Shown: positions 19,843 to 28,827, counted from the first letter of the stretch. The stretch: 32,258 nt of DNA from Candidatus Babelota bacterium (GCA_013815795.1 JACDFK010000008.1:1-32258), one strand, 5' to 3'. Notes: generated by a model from the sequence alone, not told the origin. A program made the numbers and translations.

Positions 19843-20388
19843 ATGCTTATAAAAACTGTCAGATTATTAACTCTTTTTTCTGCTTTTACACTTGCTGGAA
19901 TACTACAAGCAGTTGATGAGAAAGATACTTTGAGTTTCCCTATTGAAAACGTTGATCTGAAGCTTACAAAGAAAGAACTACAGCGCGAAGAAATTGTTGA
20001 CCAAAATCGCCAAAATTTACTTTTTAAAGCGGCGAAGAGTTCTGTAGAACACTGTAAAGAGAGGATTTCTCTCTTGAAAAGCGGTCGCGATTGTGCGAGA
20101 TTTGCGTGGTGGACGTCATGGTCAGGCCTGGGAACTGGAGCCACTCTATGGATAGTAGGCAAAGCTTTGTCTCCCCTGATCAAAAGTAATGGTCGTGATA
20201 CTAGCAAACATATTAAAGCTGCTGTTTTGTTTGGATCGATCGGGGCATTGTGTACAGCTCCTGGTGTTTTTTATCTTGCAAAAGCGTGGAAATGTCCTAC
20301 TGCGTTACGGCGTTTTGAGGATGCATGTGCAATAGAAGCTTTACTTAAAAAGGCTTTTTTCTCAAGTGAAAGAGGCGATTCTCAGTAG
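19843..20388 (+). CDS. Array member 14: exported protein
   Basis: Start chosen at MLIKTVRLLTLFSAFTLAGILQA (19843), aligned with paralog starts; core degenerate (KLTKKELQREEI) but AWKCPTALRRFEDACAIEALLKKA conserved. Confidence 0.82.
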   Translation: MLIKTVRLLTLFSAFTLAGILQAVDEKDTLSFPIENVDLKLTKKELQREEIVDQNRQNLLFKAAKSSVEHCKERISLLKSGRDCARFAWWTSWSGLGTGATLWIVGKALSPLIKSNGRDTSKHIKAAVLFGSIGALCTAPGVFYLAKAWKCPTALRRFEDACAIEALLKKAFFSSERGDSQ

Positions 20389-20540
20389 TATAAAAAATTA
20401 TTTCTCGATAAAAATGATGAGAATCGTATGCACACTACATAGCTCTCTACATAACGGGAGAGTAGTGTACGTAAAGTGTAATATCAAGAAAAATTACTTA
20501 TATACGTATCAACCAGAGAGATGTATGTTAAAAAAAAATT

Positions 20541-21038
20541 ATGAAAGCAACTCTTGTGTGTATGGTTGTCCTTTCGGTAGATCTCCAAGCTGTTCACGAT
20601 AAAGATCCAGTGATTTTAGCTCTTCAAGACGTGGCTGTGAAGCTCGTTAAAAAGCTTGTGAAAAGCGGAAATTTTGATAAAAAGCGTAAAAAAGTATCAT
20701 TAAAAGCTGCACAAGGTTTGGTTAGACAGTGTAAAAATCGCGTTATAGCGTTAGAAGTTGGCAGAGATTATGCATGGTCTACCTGGTTGAGCTTGGGAAC
20801 TGTCGCTACTTTTCTTGGCATACATGGTACTTTATTGGTAAATAAAAATACTAGAACAAGAGATGCTTTATATTTGGCAGTAGGAGCTGTATCATTTACG
20901 CTCTCTTGGGCCTGTTATTTAAAACATCCTTTAGCTTTCAATCGCCTGGAAAATGCTTGTAAAATTGAAGATTTGATTAAAAATATTCCCTTGAGTGCTG
21001 TAAAAAATGGGGAAAAGAGTGAGGAATATGTAGTATAG
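20541..21038 (+). CDS. Array member 15: exported protein with atypical start region
   Basis: MKATLVCMVVLSVDLQAVHDKDPVILALQDVAVKLVKKLVKSGNFDKKRKKVSLKAAQGLVRQCKNRV...; ends RLENACKIEDLIKNIPLS. Confidence 0.78.
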   Translation: MKATLVCMVVLSVDLQAVHDKDPVILALQDVAVKLVKKLVKSGNFDKKRKKVSLKAAQGLVRQCKNRVIALEVGRDYAWSTWLSLGTVATFLGIHGTLLVNKNTRTRDALYLAVGAVSFTLSWACYLKHPLAFNRLENACKIEDLIKNIPLSAVKNGEKSEEYVV

Positions 21039-21065
21039 TAATATTTTATCCAATAAGCATATCGG

Positions 21066-21236
21066 TAGAAGAGGCATTGGTAATTTCGGGGTTGTGCCTT
21101 TTGGTACCCGGTCTTTATAAAACTTTTCAAGCATAAAAATGTTCTCAAGCGCTTGAGCGTTTTAAGCCGTCTGAAATAACTGAAGGATATGGTTAAAAGT
21201 GCTCCTGTATGGAATGAGGATTCTCTTCTTAACTAG
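21066..21236 (+). pseudogene. C-terminal remnant of an array paralog
   Basis: Reads VEEALVISGLCLLVPGLYKTFQA*KCSQALERFKPSEIT then, after a frame change, DMVKSAPVWNEDSLLN*. Homologous to 'EVLIIAGLCFLVPGLYSTFSAWKCPRALNRLKQAEEIEAMVKNAP' of the gene at 22054; TAA replaces the conserved TGG (Trp). Confidence 0.85.
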
Positions 21237-21386
21237 TAAAAATGCTAGAGGTTTTGTTGGAAAATAAGTATAACTATCTGATTTGTCAAAAGGCTTTTTG
21301 AGATGTATAGTTTGAAATAATGAGATGCAAAGCTATAAATGCAGGTAAAAGGTTTATAGTGCGTTTTTATAACTGTAAGGAATAAT

Positions 21387-21863
21387 ATGATACAAAAATC
21401 ATTAAAATGTTATTTTTTAATTATCGCTACTGGTTGCTTGGGTATGAACCTTCGTTGTGATAATGCTTCTTTCATTGATGCGATTGAAAAAAGCGATGTA
21501 ATAGCTGTTAAAAAGCTCTTAAGAAAAGAGGGTATTGCTGACCTCTCGTCTAAAAACCTTTTGTTAGAAAAGGCAGAAGCTGTTATGGATACGTATACTG
21601 CAGGTATTTCTTTATTAAAAAGCAGATGGGATCTGAGAGCTTTTGTTGCAGGTCTTGGACTTTGTGGTGCGGCCTGTTTTGGGTTTACTAATATAGGGGA
21701 CATTGAACTATTAGGAAAGATAGTAAGACTGCCTATTTTGTTATTAGGTCTGTATGTTGCAAGAAATGCTTGGAAGTGTCCTGCTGCAGTGAGTTCTTGT
21801 GAAGATGCTCGCGAAATAAAGAATGCGATTAGCACTACAACAGTGCATAGCATAAACGCGTAA
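21387..21863 (+). CDS. Array member 16: exported protein (short-loop form)
   Basis: 'FIDAIEKSDVIAVKKLLRKEGIADLSSKNLLLEKAEAVMDTYTAGISLLKSRWDLRAF' ... AWKCPAAVSSCEDAREIKNAI. Confidence 0.85.
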   Translation: MIQKSLKCYFLIIATGCLGMNLRCDNASFIDAIEKSDVIAVKKLLRKEGIADLSSKNLLLEKAEAVMDTYTAGISLLKSRWDLRAFVAGLGLCGAACFGFTNIGDIELLGKIVRLPILLLGLYVARNAWKCPAAVSSCEDAREIKNAISTTTVHSINA

Positions 21864-22053
21864 TGAGCTGATGATGATTTTTAAAAACTTTTAAAGGTAG
21901 TCTCTTACCTATTTTTTAAAAAGTATGGAAATCAAAAAAGAGTTAAAGGATGTGGGTGAAAAGGACGGTTAATACTTTTGCTAGTAGAGAGTAGTGTGAC
22001 CTTTTGCTTCGCCAAAATACTAGAATGTTAATTCCACCTACTTAAGGATTATT

Positions 22054-22611
22054 ATGATGAAAAAATGTATGGCCCTCCTTTTAGGTGGTGCTCTTATCTC
22101 AGTGAACTGCTTGAAAGGCGATAGTTCTGTGGATATGCTTGTTCGGGCTATTCAAGATAAGGATAGAACAGCGGTTGAAAGATTGCTAAAAAGAAAAAAT
22201 ATCTTAGGCGAGCCTCAGAGAAACCGTGTATGTAAAGCGGCAGAAGGTGTTGTTGTAGACTGTGAAAATAGTGTTGTTTTATTAAAAAGCAGATGGGATG
22301 CTCTGAAATTTGGCTATGGTCTGACGCTCTCTACTGTTGGTACAGCGTTGTGTGGTCTCGGGGCCTTTGCCTTCGCCTTGACCTTTGAAGAAGGTTTTGA
22401 GTATGGTCGTGATCCTGATTGTGAAAACTCTGAAGAGCAGATAGCTGAAGTCTTGATAATCGCAGGCCTTTGCTTTTTAGTACCGGGTCTTTATTCAACC
22501 TTTAGTGCCTGGAAGTGTCCTCGAGCTCTTAACCGTCTTAAACAGGCTGAAGAAATAGAAGCTATGGTTAAAAATGCTCCACAGCTTAAAGAGCATACTA
22601 TCTTGAGTTAA
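22054..22611 (+). CDS. Array member 17: exported protein
   Basis: 'LVRAIQDKDRTAVERLLKRKNILGEPQRNRVCKAAEGVVVDCENSVVLLKSRWDALKF' ... AWKCPRALNRLKQAEEIEAMVKNAP. Confidence 0.87.
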   Translation: MMKKCMALLLGGALISVNCLKGDSSVDMLVRAIQDKDRTAVERLLKRKNILGEPQRNRVCKAAEGVVVDCENSVVLLKSRWDALKFGYGLTLSTVGTALCGLGAFAFALTFEEGFEYGRDPDCENSEEQIAEVLIIAGLCFLVPGLYSTFSAWKCPRALNRLKQAEEIEAMVKNAPQLKEHTILS

Positions 22612-22840
22612 GTTCAGATGGCGGCATGCATATTGTTACAATGAAAGCTGAATAGTTCGCTTCTATAATTGTAACTGTATCTAAAAAAATAAGAGGTTTT
22701 AGAGGTAAAAGCCCGAGAGCTGTTGTATTACTTATTTTCCTGGGTTACAATAAATATGACAATTATTAATAGTTTAGTAGCGTATAGTGTGCGAAAAACT
22801 GAATGAAATTACCTATATAAATTATGAAATAAGGACTATT

Positions 22841-23368
22841 ATGGTTAAAAAATATATGATGATGAGCTTACTTGTAGCTGCTTTTACCCCTCTTATGGTA
22901 CAGTGCAAATTCAACAGTGAACTATTGCTTAGTAAAGTTGAACAAGGAGATCTTGGGAAATTAAAGTTTTATTTACGCGGAGAAAATGGTATTAATGCAG
23001 ATCTCAAGGAATCTTTGAGTACGGCGGCTAAAAATGCCACCGAAAAAGCGTTTGATGCTATCTCATTTAGAGGAAGTTTCTCTGATAGCGCCTCATTTTT
23101 AGGCGGACTTTCTTTAGTAGGCTTGAGTCTCTTAAATTATCGAGCAATAAGTAAAGATAGTAAATCAGGGTTTTCCTATAAGGTGAAAGATACCCATCGG
23201 TATGGGTTTTATGTGATAGGGCTTCTAGGTCTTATTAAAGGGGTAAGCTTCGTGCAAAGAGGATGGAACTGCACAAACGCTCAAAAACGTCTTAAGAATG
23301 CGCAAGCTCTTGAGAGTTATATTAACGCTTTGCCTGTCGTTGAAGATGATATAAAATCAGAACAATAA
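22841..23368 (+). CDS. Array member 18: divergent subfamily, exported protein
   Basis: AAGGACTATT before ATG 22841 (MVKKYMMMSLLVAAFTPLMVQCKF); 'LLLSKVEQGDLGKLKFYLRGENGINADLKESLSTAAKNA'; GWNCTNAQKRLKNAQALESYI replaces AWKCPxA. Confidence 0.78.
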   Translation: MVKKYMMMSLLVAAFTPLMVQCKFNSELLLSKVEQGDLGKLKFYLRGENGINADLKESLSTAAKNATEKAFDAISFRGSFSDSASFLGGLSLVGLSLLNYRAISKDSKSGFSYKVKDTHRYGFYVIGLLGLIKGVSFVQRGWNCTNAQKRLKNAQALESYINALPVVEDDIKSEQ

Positions 23369-23389
23369 GATAGTTTTTTAAGATTGATG

Positions 23390-23425
23390 TCACCTTGTAG
23401 ATCTCTATGCTACAAGGTGATTTTT
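23390..23425 (+). terminator. Rho-independent terminator
   Basis: TCACCTTGTAG (23390-23400) / CTACAAGGTGA (23410-23420) followed by TTTTT. Confidence 0.8.
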
Positions 23426-23782
23426 ATGAAAATCTATGCAGTATACTGAAAAGTTTTGAGCACCTCATGACGGCGGATTTATAGTTTTTTGTTGAGGTAG
23501 TAGAATTTTTCTGTTTTTTTATTGAATTAATTGAGGCTTTTTCCGATCACCTGTAGTTTTAAAAAGCTCAAGGAAGTAGTAGAGGTTAGTTCTACACTTT
23601 CTTACAAAATAGTTATAGGGACGCGGTAAAATCTGAAAATTTAAATTTTTGTCGTGAGTTTTTGCTAAGGAAAAAGACTGATACAGTGTTTCTCCTTAAA
23701 CCAGTAGACATGGTGATTGAAAATAAAATATAACCAAAAGAGCAGTAATCTCTGTATGTGTGAATCGAAAAGGTATTTAAAA

Positions 23783-24433
23783 ATGAATGTATATAAAAAA
23801 TTGGCATTGACTGCCATTATGTGTATGAGTGGGGTAGTGTATTCTTCAGAACTGACTGTCGCTACCGACACAAATGATTCTGTAAAAGCGGTAGAAGAGA
23901 GTGAGAATGCTTCCTCTGAATCAGGAATCGCCGGAACAATGGCAGCTATTGCTCTCTTTGCAATGGTACATGATAAGCTGAAGTATGATCGACTACTTAA
24001 ACAACTCTGTAGGTATATTGAGCAAGGAGATCTTGAGAGGTTGACTTACTCTCTTAGTAATGTGCGTAAAAAAAAGGGGATTAGTAGAGAGATGAAAGAG
24101 ACTTTGCTTTCGGTAGCTGTAAAGGCATGCGATAATGCAGATGAAAATATAACGCTTAGGGGAAGTATAACCGATTGCGCTAAACTCTTAGGGGGTTTTT
24201 CTTTAGTTGGAGGGACAGTAGCATATGCTCATTCTTTATGGAACAAAGATGCTACAACTTTAAGTCTTTCACAAAGAGTCACGTACCATCTTGTAGGTTT
24301 GTATAGCTTGTATAAAGGAGTAAGTTATATAGAAAAAGGATGGAACTGTGCTCATGCTCAAAAGTGTTGTAACAGAGCACACAAGATTGAGACGTTCATT
24401 AAAACGATGAGAATCGATGAAAAACAGGTTTAA
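23783..24433 (+). CDS. Array member 19: divergent subfamily, exported protein
   Basis: MNVYKKLALTAIMCMSGVVYSSE signal; 'YIEQGDLERLTYSLSNVRKKKGISREMKETLLSVAVKACDNADENITLRGSITDCAKLLGGFSLVGG' parallels member 18; GWNCAHAQKCCNRAHKIETFI. Confidence 0.78.
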   Translation: MNVYKKLALTAIMCMSGVVYSSELTVATDTNDSVKAVEESENASSESGIAGTMAAIALFAMVHDKLKYDRLLKQLCRYIEQGDLERLTYSLSNVRKKKGISREMKETLLSVAVKACDNADENITLRGSITDCAKLLGGFSLVGGTVAYAHSLWNKDATTLSLSQRVTYHLVGLYSLYKGVSYIEKGWNCAHAQKCCNRAHKIETFIKTMRIDEKQV

Positions 24434-24456
24434 AAAGAAGAATAAGATAGTGTATT

Positions 24457-24503
24457 AAAAAAGCATCGTTATACTTTGGAAAAAAGTACAACGGTGCTTT
24501 TTT
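24457..24503 (+). terminator. Rho-independent terminator after the last array member
   Basis: AAAAAAGCATCGTT (24457-24470) / AACGGTGCTTTTTT (24490-24503), one G-T pair, right arm ends in a T-run. Confidence 0.75.
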
Positions 24504-25458
24504 ATGTTTTTATGGTGTATCAAAAGAAATTGACTCAAGTAGGGTGGTAAGGGTAATAAAAAGAGTGCAAGTCACACTACCCCCTTTGAGAGTATTGTAC
24601 ATCACCGATTTTTCTTACTAAAACCGTTTATTCTATTGCTCAATCATAGTTGTATTCTAAAACCGTAGTGTACTATTTGGCATCTGGTACTCATCATTTC
24701 TACATCTTTGCTGATTTTATAGATAAAATGTAAGGGAGTATTTTCCTAAAAAAGGCAGATGTAAGGATCTTTCCTCTCCTCGTTAAAAAGTATTTCCCCC
24801 TTGTGTGTAAAATAGAGTTCTGTTATCAGCACGCACGTTTATCATACAAGCGCGCAGATTTTTTAGTGCTTCCTGTCTATAGATGATTTCTGACGTTGTA
24901 TAAATACTTGGTGAGGAGCAACTCCTTCAATCGAGATGAAAGCTGTGAAGAGTAAGCATCAAAAAAGCATGAAAATAAGATGTAGTTTTTAATAGAATAC
25001 TCTCTGAGGCCACTATTCGTGCTGCTCATATGAGGCCGAAGCACCACTACAATCAATAAACTTTTTATAGAAAAAAAAAGGTTTTTTCTATGTGCACCTC
25101 TGAAGCAAGCCTTTATTTTGAAATTCTAATAGTGATTATACCCAGGTAGGCAAACCCAGTAAGAGTCCGTTTTAATTATGATACTTACCATGGTATACTA
25201 AGTTTAAATTACTACAAGGCTGTTTAGAGGTGTCTCAAATAGCCTTGTTTAAAGCTTTTTAGCAGACTCTCTCTGTCCATTGTAGAGATATGGTTTAATT
25301 ATTCTAAGAATATCTGTTTTAAGTGTAGAAATTATGTGGATACAAAAGTGCTTATAAAAAGAACCACCTTTTGATTTGTTGCTAAAAAAGTTTTATTATA
25401 GAACTATAATCAAAAATCTTAGCGTTGTAATCAAAAATTGAAAAAAGGTATTTTAATC

Positions 25459-25794
25459 ATGGAAATAAATAAAAAGCTGGCATTGTGTGCCTTTGTTTGT
25501 ATTTCTGGAGGACTCTTTGCTTCAGAACCTACGAGCGATGATCTTTTAACCCGAGCGGCTGAGTTTACGCAAGGCGTTAATGCTGAGCAAAAATTCAGAA
25601 ATAGCCCGCTTGATGAACAGATTGCTGTTGAGATGGAACTCTTTGAAGCTCTTCAAGAATCAGAGTTGCCCGAAAATAGCTCTACAGTACTACAAGCTGG
25701 AATGGAAGTAGAATATGCACAAGATATTCAAAATGATGCGGATGTACTAATAAAAAAAATTAAGTGGCAAAAATACAGTTCTAGGTTCCGTTAA
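25459..25794 (+). CDS. N-terminal part of a frameshifted exported protein gene
   Basis: MEINKKLALCAFVCISGGLFASEPTSDDLLTR... signal; reading frame lost at an A8 tract (25752-25759). See the finding. Confidence 0.65.
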   Translation: MEINKKLALCAFVCISGGLFASEPTSDDLLTRAAEFTQGVNAEQKFRNSPLDEQIAVEMELFEALQESELPENSSTVLQAGMEVEYAQDIQNDADVLIKKIKWQKYSSRFR

Positions 25795-25819
25795 GCCCCC
25801 TCAAATAAGTTTTGGTAAA

Positions 25820-26902
25820 TTGTTTCCTCCTCTTGAAATTGGACTATATAAGAAGGATCTAGTTCATTTATCTTTGACGGCTGCAGATTTAGCAGGAGAT
25901 GTGTTACTCTATAAACATCTTACTAAAAGAAGAGTAGAGACTATTCTGGCTTCACTTAAAAAAGATTATAACGGTTGTATTCGTGCATTAGAACTAAGTC
26001 TGGCCGCTGAGAGAAAACATGAGCTTGCCCAAGGTGAAAAAGGTGGAGATGCCTATTTTATAAAAATGATAGCATGTGCTCCTTTAAAAATATATATATC
26101 TAAAAATCATTATTTAATGGGATCTTTACCTTTCAATAAAGCGGTTTTGATTCCTTTAGTAGCGCGTTGGGGATGGGAAAAGGTAAGTGCTCATCTTCGT
26201 GGCCGTCTTCTTGTGGATTTACCCTATGTAAAGACCGCAGCGCAAGGTATAGGTATCTTTGGAGGTGATGATCCTCAGATGGAAACCAACCGTTTATGGG
26301 CGTTAGGAAAAACGTTTGATAGTGCTTATGAATATGACAAAAAGGGTGATTTAAAACCTGTTAAAGGAGTTTCTCCTCTTTCGCTTTCCTACTGTGTATC
26401 ACGTGTAAGTAACTTTTTTTATCCATCATCGGTAAGGTTAGGTGGTTCTTTAAAGAGCGGTTTACAGTTCTTGAATGATACAATTGGACTTTACATTCCT
26501 AAAGTTTGTTTTTCTAAAGAGGCTGATGTAGTATTTGATTTTTTGGGAATCGGATTTTCAGCACAAGCTTTCGATGCAAGTTTATCAGCAAAATGGCTTG
26601 AATATACGGTACAAGAGCGTTCCACTTTATTACTCTATCTTCGAGAATATAAGGAGCTTTTAGAGTCACCTCAGACTCCCCAAGAAAAACTTTTGAAAAG
26701 TGAACAGAAATTAAGAAATTTTGTTGAAAATGGGCATCAGGATACGTCTTGGTTTCCTATGAGTTTAGCTCAACAGTGGAAAAATTTTCGTTTCATGGGA
26801 GGTAGTACTCTTGGTAGGTATGCAACTACGTGGGTAGTTGGAGTCAGTATGATTAAAGGAGCACTAAATCTTAAGAAACTTTATAATTGGTATTTTGCAT
26901 AA
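25820..26902 (+). CDS. C-terminal part of the same frameshifted gene; function unknown
   Basis: Frame 2 is open from 25754, before any conventional start: KKLSGKNTVLGSVKPPQISFGKLFPPLEIGLYKKDL.... The track start is a TTG at 25820 with no obvious ribosome-binding site. Confidence 0.65.
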   Translation: MFPPLEIGLYKKDLVHLSLTAADLAGDVLLYKHLTKRRVETILASLKKDYNGCIRALELSLAAERKHELAQGEKGGDAYFIKMIACAPLKIYISKNHYLMGSLPFNKAVLIPLVARWGWEKVSAHLRGRLLVDLPYVKTAAQGIGIFGGDDPQMETNRLWALGKTFDSAYEYDKKGDLKPVKGVSPLSLSYCVSRVSNFFYPSSVRLGGSLKSGLQFLNDTIGLYIPKVCFSKEADVVFDFLGIGFSAQAFDASLSAKWLEYTVQERSTLLLYLREYKELLESPQTPQEKLLKSEQKLRNFVENGHQDTSWFPMSLAQQWKNFRFMGGSTLGRYATTWVVGVSMIKGALNLKKLYNWYFA

Positions 26903-27210
26903 TAAAAAAACGGTAAAAATAGAGTGTTAGTAGAGATGTATAGTAAAAGAACATATTTTTTACTGCTTTAAGTACCTAGTTGAACAAAGTTTATGAAAAA
27001 TTTTGTTAGTAAACTGAGGGTTAAAATCAGAATGTGGAAAACAACCCTTTGAAATAAGCGTTCAAAGGTTACTGTGTAGTTGAAGAGAAAAGGCTGCATC
27101 GTAGAGTAGAAAGGTAGAGGTTTGATGAAGATTTGCATGTAAAGCCCTCGGGCAGATCAAGCAAAGAATAGATAAACGAAAATAATAATTAACAGTTGAA
27201 GGATTATAGT

Positions 27211-28827
27211 ATGTTACATAGAACAGTAAAAAAGCGATTTACACTAGGACTTTTAGTTCTTCTGAGCGGCTCTTTTATCCAGGCGGGCGATAATTTTTGG
27301 CAGACCATGGGGGAAGCCGCGTTTGATATGGCCGGCCAGGTAGCAAAAAACGTGAAGCTACAAGAAGGTGTCGAGTTTATGGTAGATGGAACAAAAGCTT
27401 TTGTAAATGGATCGGTAGAGTTTGCAGATCGTAATATTAAGCGTTTGCAAGAGTATAATCTTGAAATGCAACGACAAAAAGATAAAGCTCATAATGATGA
27501 GATGGACCGGATTGATTCTCAGTTAAGAGATCGCGATATACCAGAGGAGTATAAAGCTGAACTTTTAAGACAGAAAGCTGCCTCTACAAAAGCGTATGAA
27601 GCCGAAAAGTTAGCAGGAATTAAAAAAAATGAAGAGTTAGCCGAGTTTGTTAAGAAACAAATGGATAAATCGAGTGACCTACTGTTTAATGCTGGAAAGG
27701 ATTATTTGAAAGCGGGGCAGGAACTTAAAAAAGTGACTGCAATGGCGTATCAACAACGGAAAGCAGAAGAAGAGAAGGCCAAGGTTTATATGGATAGTAT
27801 AGTTAAAAACCCCGGTTTTTTCATAGGGACGTTTGGAGCATGTGTTGCTCTGTACTATGGATTTAAGCATGGGATACAGTATGCGGATGATATGATACGT
27901 CTTCCTCAATTAGCTGAAGAAACATCCTTAATATCTGGACGTCAAAAGTTTGTTAATTGGGTAACCGGTGTTGAACCTCAAGAATCGGCGCTTTCTGATG
28001 TTATTCTTCATGAAACGGTAGCTGAACAGATTAATGAAATAGCTGAGTCTTTAGGCAATATCGTTAAAAACGGATCTATGTTACCAAATATTGTGTTATG
28101 GGGTCCTCCAGGATCTGGGAAGACGATGGTCGCAAAAAGATTAGCACGAAGCTCCGGTCTTGATTATATCTATTTTGCTGCATCTTCTCTAGATCAGTTT
28201 AGTACTGAAGAGGCTGTTAAAAATGTAGTGGAGCTTTTTGAATCTGCAAAGAAAAACAAGAAGAAGCTGATGATCATTATTGATGAAGCTGAAGTTGCTT
28301 TAGTAAAAAGATCACCAGAAACTCCAGAAAAAACCCGTAAAATCCTTACTCAGATATTAACGTATACCGGTACAGAAAGTCGTGATTATATGTTTGTTGC
28401 GATGACCAATAGACCTGAAGATCTTGATGAAGCGATATTAAGTCGTATCGATCATTCTCTTTATATCGGAAATCCAGAATATGAGCAAAGAAAAGCTCTT
28501 GTAGAAATGTACATCGATAAATATCTTGTTAAGGGTCAACATTTACAAAATAAACCAACAGGGTTATGGGACTATTTCTTTACAACTCCTGATCCAGTCG
28601 TAAAAGTCACTGTTGGAGAAGATGTTTTCTGCGATGAACATATAGAGTATCTTACCAAAATCCTTGATGGATTTAATGGTCGTGATATTTCTAAACTTGT
28701 TCTAGGGATGCTTAATGCAGCGTATGCAAAAGAAGATTGTACTCTTACCTGGACTATGGTGGAAAGATTAGTTAAAACCAAGATCATGGAAAAAACTGCT
28801 GGACAAAAAGGATTCATAAGAACCTAA
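27211..28827 (+). CDS. Exported/membrane AAA+ ATPase with coiled-coil, TM and AAA domain; ATAD3-like
   Basis: Signal MLHRTVKKRFTLGLLVLLSGSFIQAG; charged coiled-coil; TM 'FFIGTFGACVALYYGF'; Walker A GPPGSGKT; Walker B KKLMIIIDEAE; sensor 'MTNRPEDLDEAILSRID'; 'MYIDKYLVKG', 'GFNGRDISKLV'. AAGGATTATAGT precedes the ATG. Confidence 0.88.
   Translation: MLHRTVKKRFTLGLLVLLSGSFIQAGDNFWQTMGEAAFDMAGQVAKNVKLQEGVEFMVDGTKAFVNGSVEFADRNIKRLQEYNLEMQRQKDKAHNDEMDRIDSQLRDRDIPEEYKAELLRQKAASTKAYEAEKLAGIKKNEELAEFVKKQMDKSSDLLFNAGKDYLKAGQELKKVTAMAYQQRKAEEEKAKVYMDSIVKNPGFFIGTFGACVALYYGFKHGIQYADDMIRLPQLAEETSLISGRQKFVNWVTGVEPQESALSDVILHETVAEQINEIAESLGNIVKNGSMLPNIVLWGPPGSGKTMVAKRLARSSGLDYIYFAASSLDQFSTEEAVKNVVELFESAKKNKKKLMIIIDEAEVALVKRSPETPEKTRKILTQILTYTGTESRDYMFVAMTNRPEDLDEAILSRIDHSLYIGNPEYEQRKALVEMYIDKYLVKGQHLQNKPTGLWDYFFTTPDPVVKVTVGEDVFCDEHIEYLTKILDGFNGRDISKLVLGMLNAAYAKEDCTLTWTMVERLVKTKIMEKTAGQKGFIRT

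Larger units (their letters stand above)
9897..24433 (+). repeat. Tandem array of about 19 paralogous exported, ankyrin-like/TM-hairpin small protein genes plus one fragment
   Basis: Consecutive same-strand ORFs share a signal peptide, [A/V]IExxDxxxVxKLLKREGI, ExAEDxVExCEExVSLLKSxWD, two hydrophobic stretches, AWKCPxAxxRLExAxxIEDLIKNAP. Starts in the core are spaced about 665-790 bp. Confidence 0.92.

Noticed and set aside
13621-21853. Many minus-strand ORFs inside the array (e.g. 15430-15789, 16096-16326, 18716-18904, 19382-19570, 21410-21853)
   Set aside because: They are antisense to the paralogous CDSs and recur only because the sense strand is duplicated. Weak starts; sense frames are clearly the coding ones.
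9897-24433. Calling the array genes true ankyrin-repeat proteins
   Set aside because: Only one ankyrin-like helical unit is visible per protein, without the TPLHxA signature, so I describe it as ankyrin-like only.
24504-25437. Possible transposase remnant (short frame reading EATIRAAHMRPKHHYNQ near 25007-25060) and hairpins at about 25066-25100 and 25213-25253
   Set aside because: Resemblance to DDE transposases is too short and loose; no terminal inverted repeats or target duplications seen.
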